Assembly (NCBI RefSeq): GCF_041262525.1
Contig: NZ_JBGCCK010000002.1
Span: forward strand, 186,001-250,000
Origin: Streptacidiphilus sp041262525
Lineage (GTDB): Bacteria > Actinomycetota > Actinomycetes > Streptomycetales > Streptomycetaceae
DNA: 64,000 bases
Direction: 5' to 3'
The notes under the pieces were generated by a model. That model searched no databases. It had not been told where the DNA came from and saw only the letters and a list, made by a program, of their open reading frames with translations. Positions within the stretch are counted from its first letter, which is position 1. Every line of letters begins with the position of its first letter. Positions 7,928 to 14,330 of the stretch are shown here, piece by piece. The position numbers and the translations under genes were made by a program.

Positions 7928-8997
7928 GCCAGGACAGCGCCTCCTACCCCATCTCCCCCATCTCCCCCATCTCCTCCGGCACCGCCTCTCACCCCGCGCA
8001 GGTGCTGGTCCTCGACCACGCCCGCACCGAAGCCGCCCTCACCGGCGTGCCCCGCGACCCGACGCACAGCGCCTCCACCCCGACCGCCACCCCGACCTCC
8101 ACCCCGACCGCCAGCCTGACCGCCGCCCTCACTCACGCCCTGGTCGCCATCGCGCGCGGCGAGGCGTCCAGCCCGCCCCGGATCGCGGCTCGCGCCCCGC
8201 ACGGCCTGCTCGGCGCGATGCCCGGCTACGTGCCAGGACTGGGCCTCGCGGCCAAGCTGATCACCGTCTTCGGCGATCCCGACCAGCCGGGCCGCAGCAC
8301 CCATCGCGGTCTCGTCGCCTACTTCGACGAGCACGACGGCCGCCTGCTCGCACTGCTCGACGCCGAACCGCTCACCGCCGCCCGCACCGCCGCGACGGCC
8401 ACGCTCGCCTTCCGCGCCCTCGCCCGCCCCGACGCCTCACGCATCGCCATCGTCGGCACCGGCGCCCAGGCCACGGCCCAACTCGCCCTTCTCACCGACG
8501 ACGAGGCCGCCTCGGCGACCGTCGCCGGACGCGACCCCGCCCGGGTCCGCGCCCTGGCCGACCGCTTCGGCGTCGCGCCCGCCGCGTCGATCGAGGAGGC
8601 CGTGCGCGGGGCGGACATCGTCCTGTGCTGCACGGGCGCCCGCGAACCCGTCGTCCGCCGCGAGTGGCTCGCGCCCGGCACCCACATCAGCTCGGTCGGC
8701 GGCTCCGACGGCCCGGAGCTGGACGCCGCGACGATCCGTGACGCCGCCCTCTTCGCCGAGTGGCCCGGCGCGGCGGGCTCCCCTCCTCCGGCAGGCGCGC
8801 ACGAACTCCAGGCTCTCGCTGCTGACCGCGTCACCCTCATCGGCGCAGTCCTCGACGGCGCGCACCCGGGCCGCCGCGCCGCCGCCGAGCTGACCGTCTT
8901 CAAGTCCACCGGCCACGCCGCGCTCGACGTCGCCGCCGCCTCCGTCGCCCACGCGGCCGCCCGCGCCCTCGGCCTGGGCAGCACGGTGCAGCTCTGA
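7924..8997 (+). CDS. Ornithine cyclodeaminase / mu-crystallin family protein
   Basis: 357 aa NAD(P)-dependent Rossmann enzyme. Seen: PPRIAARAPHGLLGAMPGYV and LGLAAKLITVF of the N-terminal dimerisation/substrate domain; TAARTAATATLAF; the nucleotide loop IVGTGAQATAQLALL; ADIVLCCTGAREPVV; and HISSVGGSDGPELDA. Family members include ornithine cyclodeaminase, alanine dehydrogenase and ketimine reductase, so the exact reaction is open. ATG 7924 overlaps the IclR stop. The N-terminus is unusual: PISPISPISSG repeats, then an inserted TPTATPTSTPTAS stretch, both absent from the usual family layout and encoded by short DNA tandem repeats (about 7951-7975 and 8077-8115). Confidence 0.88.
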   Translation: MSQDSASYPISPISPISSGTASHPAQVLVLDHARTEAALTGVPRDPTHSASTPTATPTSTPTASLTAALTHALVAIARGEASSPPRIAARAPHGLLGAMPGYVPGLGLAAKLITVFGDPDQPGRSTHRGLVAYFDEHDGRLLALLDAEPLTAARTAATATLAFRALARPDASRIAIVGTGAQATAQLALLTDDEAASATVAGRDPARVRALADRFGVAPAASIEEAVRGADIVLCCTGAREPVVRREWLAPGTHISSVGGSDGPELDAATIRDAALFAEWPGAAGSPPPAGAHELQALAADRVTLIGAVLDGAHPGRRAAAELTVFKSTGHAALDVAAASVAHAAARALGLGSTVQL

Positions 8998-9030
8998 CAT
9001 CTCCCGGCAAGCTGTGACAGGCTGCCCTGC

Positions 9031-9279
9031 ATGCTGAGCCTCGACCTGCATCCCATCTTCCGCAACAACCGGGACATCGAGCTGGCCATGCGCCAGTTCC
9101 TCTTCACCGCCGCCCACTCGGGCGAACGGGTCGTCGAGATCATCCCCGGCAAGGGATCGGGCAAGCTCAGGCAGCGCGTCGTGGCCTTCCTCGACCAGAA
9201 GCACATCAAGAAGCTCTACCTGCGGCACGAGAACGCCCCCGGCAACGACGGCCGGGTCCTCGTCTGGTTCCGCGACTGA
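9031..9279 (+). CDS. Small stand-alone Smr-domain protein
   Basis: 82 aa. The pattern SLDLHPIFRNNRDIELAM followed by VVEIIPGKGSGKLRQRVVAF is the Smr domain (first seen at the C-terminus of MutS2), with the LDLH and GKGSGKLR motifs intact. Stand-alone Smr proteins bind or nick branched nucleic acids, and some act in ribosome rescue; which applies here is unknown. It is probably a single gene: 33 nt after the preceding stop and convergent with the next gene. Confidence 0.85.
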   Translation: MLSLDLHPIFRNNRDIELAMRQFLFTAAHSGERVVEIIPGKGSGKLRQRVVAFLDQKHIKKLYLRHENAPGNDGRVLVWFRD

Positions 9280-9304
9280 CCCGCGACTGACCCGACCTCC
9301 AGGG

Positions 9305-10251
9305 CTACTGCGCCTCGGTCGAGTCCGCCTTCATCAGCTGTACCGCCCCGCTCGACTGCTCCGGGATCTCCGGCTGCATCTCCCGCTGCTCCTCCGGCGG
9401 CCGCAGCTGGTCCAGGTGGCGGGCGACCGCATCGGTGCGCTCCCGCAGCGCCTCCAGCCGGGCGCGCTCGTCGCTCTCCGCAGGCGCGGCGGCCGGGCGA
9501 ACCGGCACTCCGTGCAGCGCGGCAGTCGCCGCCAGGCTGTCTGCCACAGGCTCCACGATCACCAGCGTCGCCGCCGCGAACAGCCCACCCCGCAGCACTC
9601 GTTGGCGTCCGAGCAGTCCCCGATGGACGATCTCGGCGGGAACGGTCAGCTCGTCGAGCCGCCCCGGCGTCGAACCCTGCTCCAGCGCCGCCAGCACCAC
9701 CGTGGCCATCGCCTCGGCCGCCTGGGTGACCAGCCACTTCCGCCCTGGAACAGGCGGCAGCAGGGTGCGGATGCGGTCGACCTCGTTCTCGAGCGCCTGC
9801 GTCGTCATCAGCTCGAAGGCGTTGCGGGTGCGGATCTCGACGATCTTGCTCCACTCCACCTCCTCGCCGTCGAAGCACCGACGCCCTGCGGACCGAGGTG
9901 GACCGCGCCGAGTCCGTCGAGCAGACCGAGCGCCTTGTGGGCCAGCGCCGGGGTCCGCGGGTGCCGGCCGAGCAGTGTGCCCATCGACAGCTTCCAGGCT
10001 TCGCTCACCGGCACGGCAGGCGGGGCGACCGAAGTCAGCGCGGCATAGGCCCACTCGCCCTGCGCAGCCCTCCGGCCGCCGTCGACCACCCGGTCCCGCC
10101 CCGCATGCAGCAGACGCGCTGCCCCCGCCAGACCCGTCCGCGCGAGCTCCCCCGCCTCAGCCATACGGCCCGCCTCACCCATCCGCCCCGCCTCAGCCAT
10201 ACGGCCCGCCGCCCCATCCGTCCGACCACTCGCCCCACCTGTCAAGGGCAC
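9305..10251 (-). pseudogene. Conserved actinobacterial protein of unknown function, split by a frameshift
   Basis: Two overlapping minus-strand frames form one protein. The upstream part starts at GTG 10251 and reads SVAPPAVPVSEAWKLSMGTL, then GAVHLGPQGVG. The downstream part continues FDGEEVEWSKIVEIRTRNAF, then DRIRTLLPPVPGRKWLVTQA and a C-terminal helix-rich tail. Restoring one missing base around 9880 (GTCGGTGC-TTCGAC) gives a continuous LGPQGVGAFDGEEVEW. The joined segment looks like a small PH-like domain (inference). As written, the first frame ends at 9808 and the second lacks a proper start. The N-terminal part carries GRMAEA-type heptad repeats. It is either a real mutation or a sequencing error. 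Function unknown. Confidence 0.65.
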
Positions 10252-10381
10252 AGATCATTCCACGCCCCGCCCCGGCCCGGCCCGGGAATGCGCCGACCCC
10301 GACGCGTGTTGACGCGTACCCGACCACAGCACGGGTCGGCCGTACAAGTAAGTTCAGAAGCAAGGAACAGGAGAGGCCGTC

Positions 10382-10546
10382 ATGGCACGCAGTGAACTCC
10401 GTCCCGTCGTCAAGCTCCGCTCCACCGCAGGTACCGGGTACACCTACGTCACCCGGAAGAACCGTCGCAACGACCCCGACCGGCTGAGCCTCCGCAAGTA
10501 CGACCCGGTCGCGGCCGCCCACGTGGAGTTCCGCGAGGAGCGCTGA
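10382..10546 (+). CDS. rpmG: 50S ribosomal protein L33, cysteine-free (zinc-independent) form
   Basis: 54 aa, full length for L33. The sequence MARSELRPVVKLRSTAGTGY continues to YVTRKNRRNDPDRLSLRKYD, unmistakable bacterial L33, and contains no cysteine, so it is the C-minus paralogue. In streptomycetes, C-minus copies of ribosomal proteins are known to replace zinc-binding copies when zinc is scarce and are controlled by Zur; I could not identify a convincing Zur box in the 130 nt upstream. ATG at 10382 follows AGGAGAGG. No other ribosomal gene adjoins it. Convergent with the antitoxin gene 5 nt downstream. Confidence 0.95.
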   Translation: MARSELRPVVKLRSTAGTGYTYVTRKNRRNDPDRLSLRKYDPVAAAHVEFREER

Positions 10547-10551
10547 CGCGT

Positions 10552-10878
10552 TTACCGCTCGGTCAGCGTGACCTGAGCGCCGTCCGCGTCGATCGCAAAG
10601 TGCAGCGAGGCCTCGAGCCCCTGGGCGAGTCTGGTCAGCAGGGCCAGTGTCGGCACCGTGTCGGATCCCTCGATCCGGTCGACCGCCGCCCGGGGCATGC
10701 CCATCCGGGACGCGAGCTCGGCCTGGGACAGGCCGAGCTCCACCCTGCGGTCGCGCACCACCCGCGCCAGCGCCATCGCCAGCCGGTGCTCCTGCCGCTC
10801 CTGCTCCAGTTCGAGCGACTCACGGTGCCCGTCGACGAGCCTGCACTCGCTCGCCAACTTCCATCGGGTATGCGCCAT
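10552..10878 (-). CDS. XRE-family antitoxin (HigA-like)
   Basis: 108 aa. The HTH_3 domain is clear in the second half: RVVRDRRVELGLSQAELASR then GMPRAAVDRIEGSDTVPTL. The helical N-terminus (about 40 residues) is rich in Glu/Arg. The ATG at 10878 shares one base with the stop of the toxin gene (TAATG), so the pair is translationally coupled in toxin-first order, as in higBA. Expected role: neutralise the toxin and repress the shared promoter. It may equally be counted as the RelB-like partner of a Gp49-type toxin. Confidence 0.85.
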   Translation of the reverse strand: MAHTRWKLASECRLVDGHRESLELEQERQEHRLAMALARVVRDRRVELGLSQAELASRMGMPRAAVDRIEGSDTVPTLALLTRLAQGLEASLHFAIDADGAQVTLTER

Positions 10879-11264
10879 TACAGACCCCCGTCCCCTTCGC
10901 GGGTGAAGGTCCCCTGCTCCGCCTGTGCATGGCCCTCGTGCCCCGCCTCGCACTCCTGCTTCGCCCGCACGGCCCGGCTGATCTGCGCCTGCTCGTGCGT
11001 GCGAGTCTTGCGGAAGACGGTCAGCAGCACGATGCGTCGGTCATCGGTGATCCAGAAGGTGATCCGCGTGGCCACCCCGTCGAGCGTCGGACGCAGCTCT
11101 GCCACTCCGTCGCCCAGCTTCCGGACGTACGGCGAGGGCGTATCCGGCCCCAGTTCGGCCAGGAGCTCCGCGTAGGTCTCGAAGCGACGGAACAGCCGAC
11201 CGGGCAACAGCTCCAGCCAGGCCCTGACCTCCGGTTCGAGCTCGACCGTGTACGGCGGTGCCAT
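10878..11264 (-). CDS. RelE/HigB-type (phage Gp49-like) toxin
   Basis: 128 aa, first gene of the toxin-antitoxin pair. Signature elements of the Gp49/HigB group are present: YVRKLGDGVAELRPTLDG, then ATRITFWITDDRRIVLLTVF followed by RKTRTHEQAQISRA, i.e. the core beta-sheet and the basic K/R-rich segment used to bind and cut mRNA on the ribosome. The C-terminal tail of about 25 residues (KQECEAGHEGHAQAEQGTF) is longer than usual and polar. Promoter and autoregulatory site should lie in 11265-11307, between this gene and the long hairpin. Confidence 0.87.
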   Translation of the reverse strand: MAPPYTVELEPEVRAWLELLPGRLFRRFETYAELLAELGPDTPSPYVRKLGDGVAELRPTLDGVATRITFWITDDRRIVLLTVFRKTRTHEQAQISRAVRAKQECEAGHEGHAQAEQGTFTREGDGGL

Positions 11265-11307
11265 ACCGCCAGCCTAGGCCCGAAAAGCAAGCACTGCTCG
11301 AAGAAAG

Positions 11308-11353
11308 CACTGTGGGCCTGATCAACGGATGTCCGTCGATCAGGCCCACAGTG
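11308..11353 (-). terminator. Very long hairpin terminator downstream of tRNA-fMet
   Basis: Perfect 16-bp arms CACTGTGGGCCTGATC (11308-11323) and GATCAGGCCCACAGTG (11338-11353); inside the 14-nt loop ACGGA/TCCGT can add further pairs after one mismatch. On the minus strand it is followed by CTTTCTTCG, a short U-rich tract, so it should terminate transcription of the tRNA before the toxin gene. Confidence 0.9.
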
Positions 11354-11360
11354 GTGCGAG

Positions 11361-11434
11361 TAGCGGGGACAGGATTTGAACCTGCGACCTCTGGGTTATG
11401 AGCCCAGCGAGCTACCGAGCTGCTCCACCCCGCG
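11361..11434 (-). tRNA. Initiator tRNA-fMet (CAT anticodon)
   Basis: 74 nt cloverleaf starting CGCGGGGTGGAGCAGCTCGG and ending TCCTGTCCCCGCTA. The anticodon loop is CTCATAA in a stem closed by three consecutive G-C pairs (CTGGG/CCCAG), the initiator hallmark, and position 1 is an unpaired C opposite position 72. The T arm is CAGGTTCGAATCCTG. CCA is not encoded. Initiates translation; a standard chromosomal gene. Confidence 0.96.
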
Positions 11435-11536
11435 TCGTTGAGTTCACAGTAACAGACCTGCCCGGACATGCGAAAACGGATATCAGCACGTCCCGGACCG
11501 TCGCACCCACACCCCCACCTCCCCTACCTGAAATCT

Positions 11537-11550
11537 TGTAATGGTGTAAT
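11537..11550 (+). promoter_or_regulatory. Direct repeat TGTAAT-GG-TGTAAT just upstream of a small regulator-like gene
   Basis: TGTAAT occurs at 11537-11542 and 11545-11550, 8 bp apart, ending 9 nt before the ATG at 11560, in a locally AT-rich patch of otherwise GC-rich DNA. There is no clear Shine-Dalgarno, so the patch may be a -10 region for a near-leaderless transcript and/or an autoregulatory operator. Confidence 0.45.
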
Positions 11551-11559
11551 CATGGATCC

Positions 11560-12081
11560 ATGACAGACATGGGCAAGACCGGGGAGTCGGTCGCGGAGTG
11601 GTTCGCCGCACACCTTCCCGAAGGACTGTTCGAGGAGACGCCGACGGTCGTGGCTGACCGCGAGGAGATCACGGTCGTCGGCACGATTCCCGCTGCGGCG
11701 GAAGAGACGGACGGGTCGACCGACCCGGTGGCGGAGTTCCGCGAGCGCACGCGCGTGGACCGGATGCACGTGGCCCGCGCGGCGGAGGAGCACTTCGGCC
11801 GCAAGGTGTCCTGGGGCGTGCTGCACGACGGCCGACGGATGATGTTCACCCATCTCGCCGTCCCCACGATGACCCGGCTGCGGCAGCCGGAGCGCCAGGT
11901 GCTGGACACCCTGGTCGCGGCCGGCGTCGCCCGCAGCCGCAGCGACGCGCTGGCCTGGTGCGTGCGCCAGGTCGGCGACAACGCCGAGACCTGGCTGGGT
12001 GACCTGCGCGACGCGCTGCGGCACGTCCAGGAGGTCCGCCGCCAGGGCCCCAGCAGCTCCCCGTCGGGCAAGGCGTCGTGA
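11560..12081 (+). CDS. Conserved hypothetical protein, possible ribbon-helix-helix-like C-terminus
   Basis: 173 aa soluble protein, acidic in the N-terminal half (GLFEETPTVVADREEITVVG). The C-terminal stretch RQVLDTLVAAGVARSRSDAL with AWCVRQVGDNAETWL resembles the helix-turn-helix part of ribbon-helix-helix-type proteins (residues about 112-150); this is suggestive only. The segment EFRERTRVDRMHVARAAEEHF is charged and helical. No family is recognised with confidence. ATG 11560 is used; the second ATG, three codons later, is possible. Convergent with the thioesterase gene, 10 nt apart. Confidence 0.75.
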   Translation: MTDMGKTGESVAEWFAAHLPEGLFEETPTVVADREEITVVGTIPAAAEETDGSTDPVAEFRERTRVDRMHVARAAEEHFGRKVSWGVLHDGRRMMFTHLAVPTMTRLRQPERQVLDTLVAAGVARSRSDALAWCVRQVGDNAETWLGDLRDALRHVQEVRRQGPSSSPSGKAS

Positions 12082-12091
12082 CGGGCCTGGG

Positions 12092-12523
12092 CTAGCTGAG
12101 CAGGGCGTAGACAGCCGTCGCGTGCGCTGCCGGCGCATGCTCGGCCACGGTGCCGTCCGGACCCTCCGGCGACATCGTGATGTCGGCGAAGGCGAGCGTG
12201 CGGCCCAACTTGGTGAGCGTGGCGCGCACCAGTACGTCCGCGCCCACCACGGGCCGCTGGAACGAGGTCGACAGCTGAACGGTCGTCATCGGCACGTACC
12301 CGCCCCGCGCCGCCGCGACCGCGACGACCGTGGCGGTGTCGGCGGCGGCCATCAGCGCCTGCCCGGAAAGCGCACCACCCTCCCGGGCGAGCCGCTCGGA
12401 CCAGGGGAGTCGCAGCACGGCGTGCCGTTCACCGGTCGTGACGACCCGTAGACCCAGATCCAGCACCCAGGGTGCGAAGTTGTCGGCGAGGAGCTTGTCG
12501 GCGAGTTCCACGGTCAGCGGCAT
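12092..12523 (-). CDS. PaaI/hotdog-fold thioesterase family protein
   Basis: 143 aa, the normal size for a PaaI-type acyl-CoA thioesterase. Seen: GERHAVLRLPWSERLAREGG, then ALSGQALMAAADTATVVAVA, the hotdog central helix with the conserved Asp, and TVQLSTSFQRPVVGADVLVR with RTLAFADITM. It probably hydrolyses an acyl- or aryl-acyl-CoA. The start ATG 12523 lies inside a 46-bp palindrome (12511-12556), so the start region of its mRNA can fold into a stable stem. It is downstream of the amidohydrolase gene on the same strand, 67 nt away. Confidence 0.88.
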   Translation of the reverse strand: MPLTVELADKLLADNFAPWVLDLGLRVVTTGERHAVLRLPWSERLAREGGALSGQALMAAADTATVVAVAAARGGYVPMTTVQLSTSFQRPVVGADVLVRATLTKLGRTLAFADITMSPEGPDGTVAEHAPAAHATAVYALLS

Positions 12524-12556
12524 CGCACCAGCATGCCGGTGCGATGCCGCTGACCG
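12511..12556. repeat. 46-bp near-perfect palindrome covering the thioesterase start codon
   Basis: Left arm (12511-12529, CGGTCAGCGGCATCGCACC) and right arm (12538-12556) are exact 19-bp reverse complements around the 8-nt spacer AGCATGCC, itself nearly symmetrical. Both strands carry an ATGCCGCTGACC sequence. Possible roles: translational control hairpin, terminator/attenuator for the operon, or remnant of a duplication. No T-tract follows on either strand. Confidence 0.95.
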
Positions 12557-12590
12557 AAACCCCCGGGCTGGAGGCGGGGCCCTCCGGCCC

Positions 12591-14330
12591 TCAGACGCGC
12601 GAGCTGCGCTGCACCACTTCGCCGTCGAGCACCGACAGATCGACCACCGTGTCCAGGATCGCGCGCGGGTCGTCGAGGGCGAACAGGTCCTGCGAGAGCA
12701 GGACCAGGTCCGCGTACTTGCCGACGGTGATCGAGCCGAGCCGGTCGTCGAGGTGGTTGGCGTAGGCGCCGCCCATCGTGTAGCCGTGCACCGCCGTGGC
12801 CAGGTCCAGGGTCTGCTCCGGCTGCCAGGCCGGACCACCTGCCAGACCCTGCCGGGTGACGGCCGTGTAGAGACCGACCATCGGGTCCATCTCGGCCACG
12901 TTCCAGTCACTCGAAAGAGCGAGCCGCGCTCCGGCCTCGTGCAGACTGCGCATCGGCCAGGCCTTGTTCCAGCGACCAGGGCCGACCGCGTCGGCCCAGT
13001 CCTGCCCCGGACCGGCGATGTCGGGCGAGCAGTGCCGGGGCTGCATGCAGGCGACGACATCCAGCTCGACGAAACGCGCCACGTCATCGGGGTCGAGGCA
13101 CTCCACGTGCACGATCTGGTGCCGCGCGCCGCCGTCCCCGCCGTAGCCCCTGGCCGCTCCGCCGTAGCCCTCCCCGCCTTCGTTCACCTTGCGCGCGTAC
13201 TCCGCCGCGTCCAGCACCGTGCGGATACCGCGGTCGCCGGTCGCGTGCACGAAGAGCTGGAAGCCCAGGCGGTCCAGGCGGGCGAAGGTCTCGGCGAACT
13301 CCTCCGGCGGGTAGAACGTCTCGCCGCGGTGGGAGTGATGCCCCGCGTAGGGCTCCAGCAGCGCTGCCGTGTGCGGCTCGACGACGTCGTCGATGTAGAG
13401 CTTCAGCGGGCCGACCCGGAACCGGTCGCCGCTGTGCTCACGCCCCGCCGCGGCGAACTCCGCCAGCTCCGCGTCGCTCGTGCCGCGCGGGTGGAACAGC
13501 CCGGCGACCAGGCGCGACCGCAGCCTCCCTGCACGCCGCGCCCGCTCGTACAGGGCCAGGTCGTCGAGCGAGTTCTGCGGCTCGACGACGGTCGTGATGC
13601 CGTAACGGGCCGCCATGTCCAGGCTGCCGCAGAGCCGCGCGTACTGCCGGTCCGGGTGCGCCCACGGCACGCCCGCTGCCTCGAGCGCCCGATGGCCGTC
13701 ACGGGAGAGCCCGCGCACGGCGAAGTCAGTGAGGAAGCCCGTCGGTTCGCCGGTCCCTGGATCCTTCTGCACGGTCCCGTACGGGGTCTGCGCCACACTC
13801 GCGTCGATGCCCAGACGCCGCAGCGCAGCCGAGTTGAGCCAGGCAGTGTGCACGTCGTAGCTCAGCACGAAGGCCGGGCGGTCGCCGGTGAACGCGTCCA
13901 GATCGGCCGCCGTCGGCATTCGGCCCGCCGGGATCGCGGTGTAGTCGAACGCCTCCGCCTCCACCCACTCGGCGTCCGGAGTCTCCGCCAGCCAACGCTG
14001 GATCCGCCGGCCGATCTCCGGCAGCGACCCTGCCCCGGCCAACTGCACGCAGGCGCTGTCCGAACCGAGCCGCACGTGGTTGTGACTGTCGACGAACCCG
14101 GGCAACAGCAGCCGTCCGCCCGCGTCGACGACCTCCGTGTCCGGCCCGAGCCAGTCACGCCAGCCGCCCGCGTCGGCGTCCCTCGCGCTGCGCCCACTCC
14201 CCCCACCGCCCCCGACGCCGACCCAGACGATGCGCCCTTCGCGCACGGCCACGGCCTCGGCGCGCGGCTGTCGGGGGTCGACGGTGTGGACGTGGGCGTT
14301 GTGGACGATCAGATCGGCGTGCTGGTTCAT
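12591..14330 (-). CDS. Amidohydrolase family 3 enzyme (YtcJ-like)
   Basis: 579 aa. Seen: N-terminal LIVHNAHVHTVDPRQPRAEA, the metal-binding H-x-H in LPGFVDSHNHV, GPLKLYIDDVVE (position of the ligand Lys), LFVHATGDRGIRTVLDA, HQIVHVECLDPDDVARF, and LALSSDWNVAEMDPMVGLYT with the late Asp. This is the organisation of the YtcJ/N-substituted-formamide deformylase-like group, whose members cleave amides, often of amino compounds. The ATG at 14330 overlaps the stop of the permease gene (ATGA), so import and hydrolysis are coupled. Glycine-rich insertions (GVGGGGGSGRS and NEGGEGYGGAARGYGGDGG) look like recent repeat expansion. Confidence 0.87.
   Translation of the reverse strand: MNQHADLIVHNAHVHTVDPRQPRAEAVAVREGRIVWVGVGGGGGSGRSARDADAGGWRDWLGPDTEVVDAGGRLLLPGFVDSHNHVRLGSDSACVQLAGAGSLPEIGRRIQRWLAETPDAEWVEAEAFDYTAIPAGRMPTAADLDAFTGDRPAFVLSYDVHTAWLNSAALRRLGIDASVAQTPYGTVQKDPGTGEPTGFLTDFAVRGLSRDGHRALEAAGVPWAHPDRQYARLCGSLDMAARYGITTVVEPQNSLDDLALYERARRAGRLRSRLVAGLFHPRGTSDAELAEFAAAGREHSGDRFRVGPLKLYIDDVVEPHTAALLEPYAGHHSHRGETFYPPEEFAETFARLDRLGFQLFVHATGDRGIRTVLDAAEYARKVNEGGEGYGGAARGYGGDGGARHQIVHVECLDPDDVARFVELDVVACMQPRHCSPDIAGPGQDWADAVGPGRWNKAWPMRSLHEAGARLALSSDWNVAEMDPMVGLYTAVTRQGLAGGPAWQPEQTLDLATAVHGYTMGGAYANHLDDRLGSITVGKYADLVLLSQDLFALDDPRAILDTVVDLSVLDGEVVQRSSRV

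Noticed and set aside
10252..10381. Zur box upstream of the cysteine-free L33 gene
   Set aside because: Expected from known biology, but no convincing palindrome of that type is visible.
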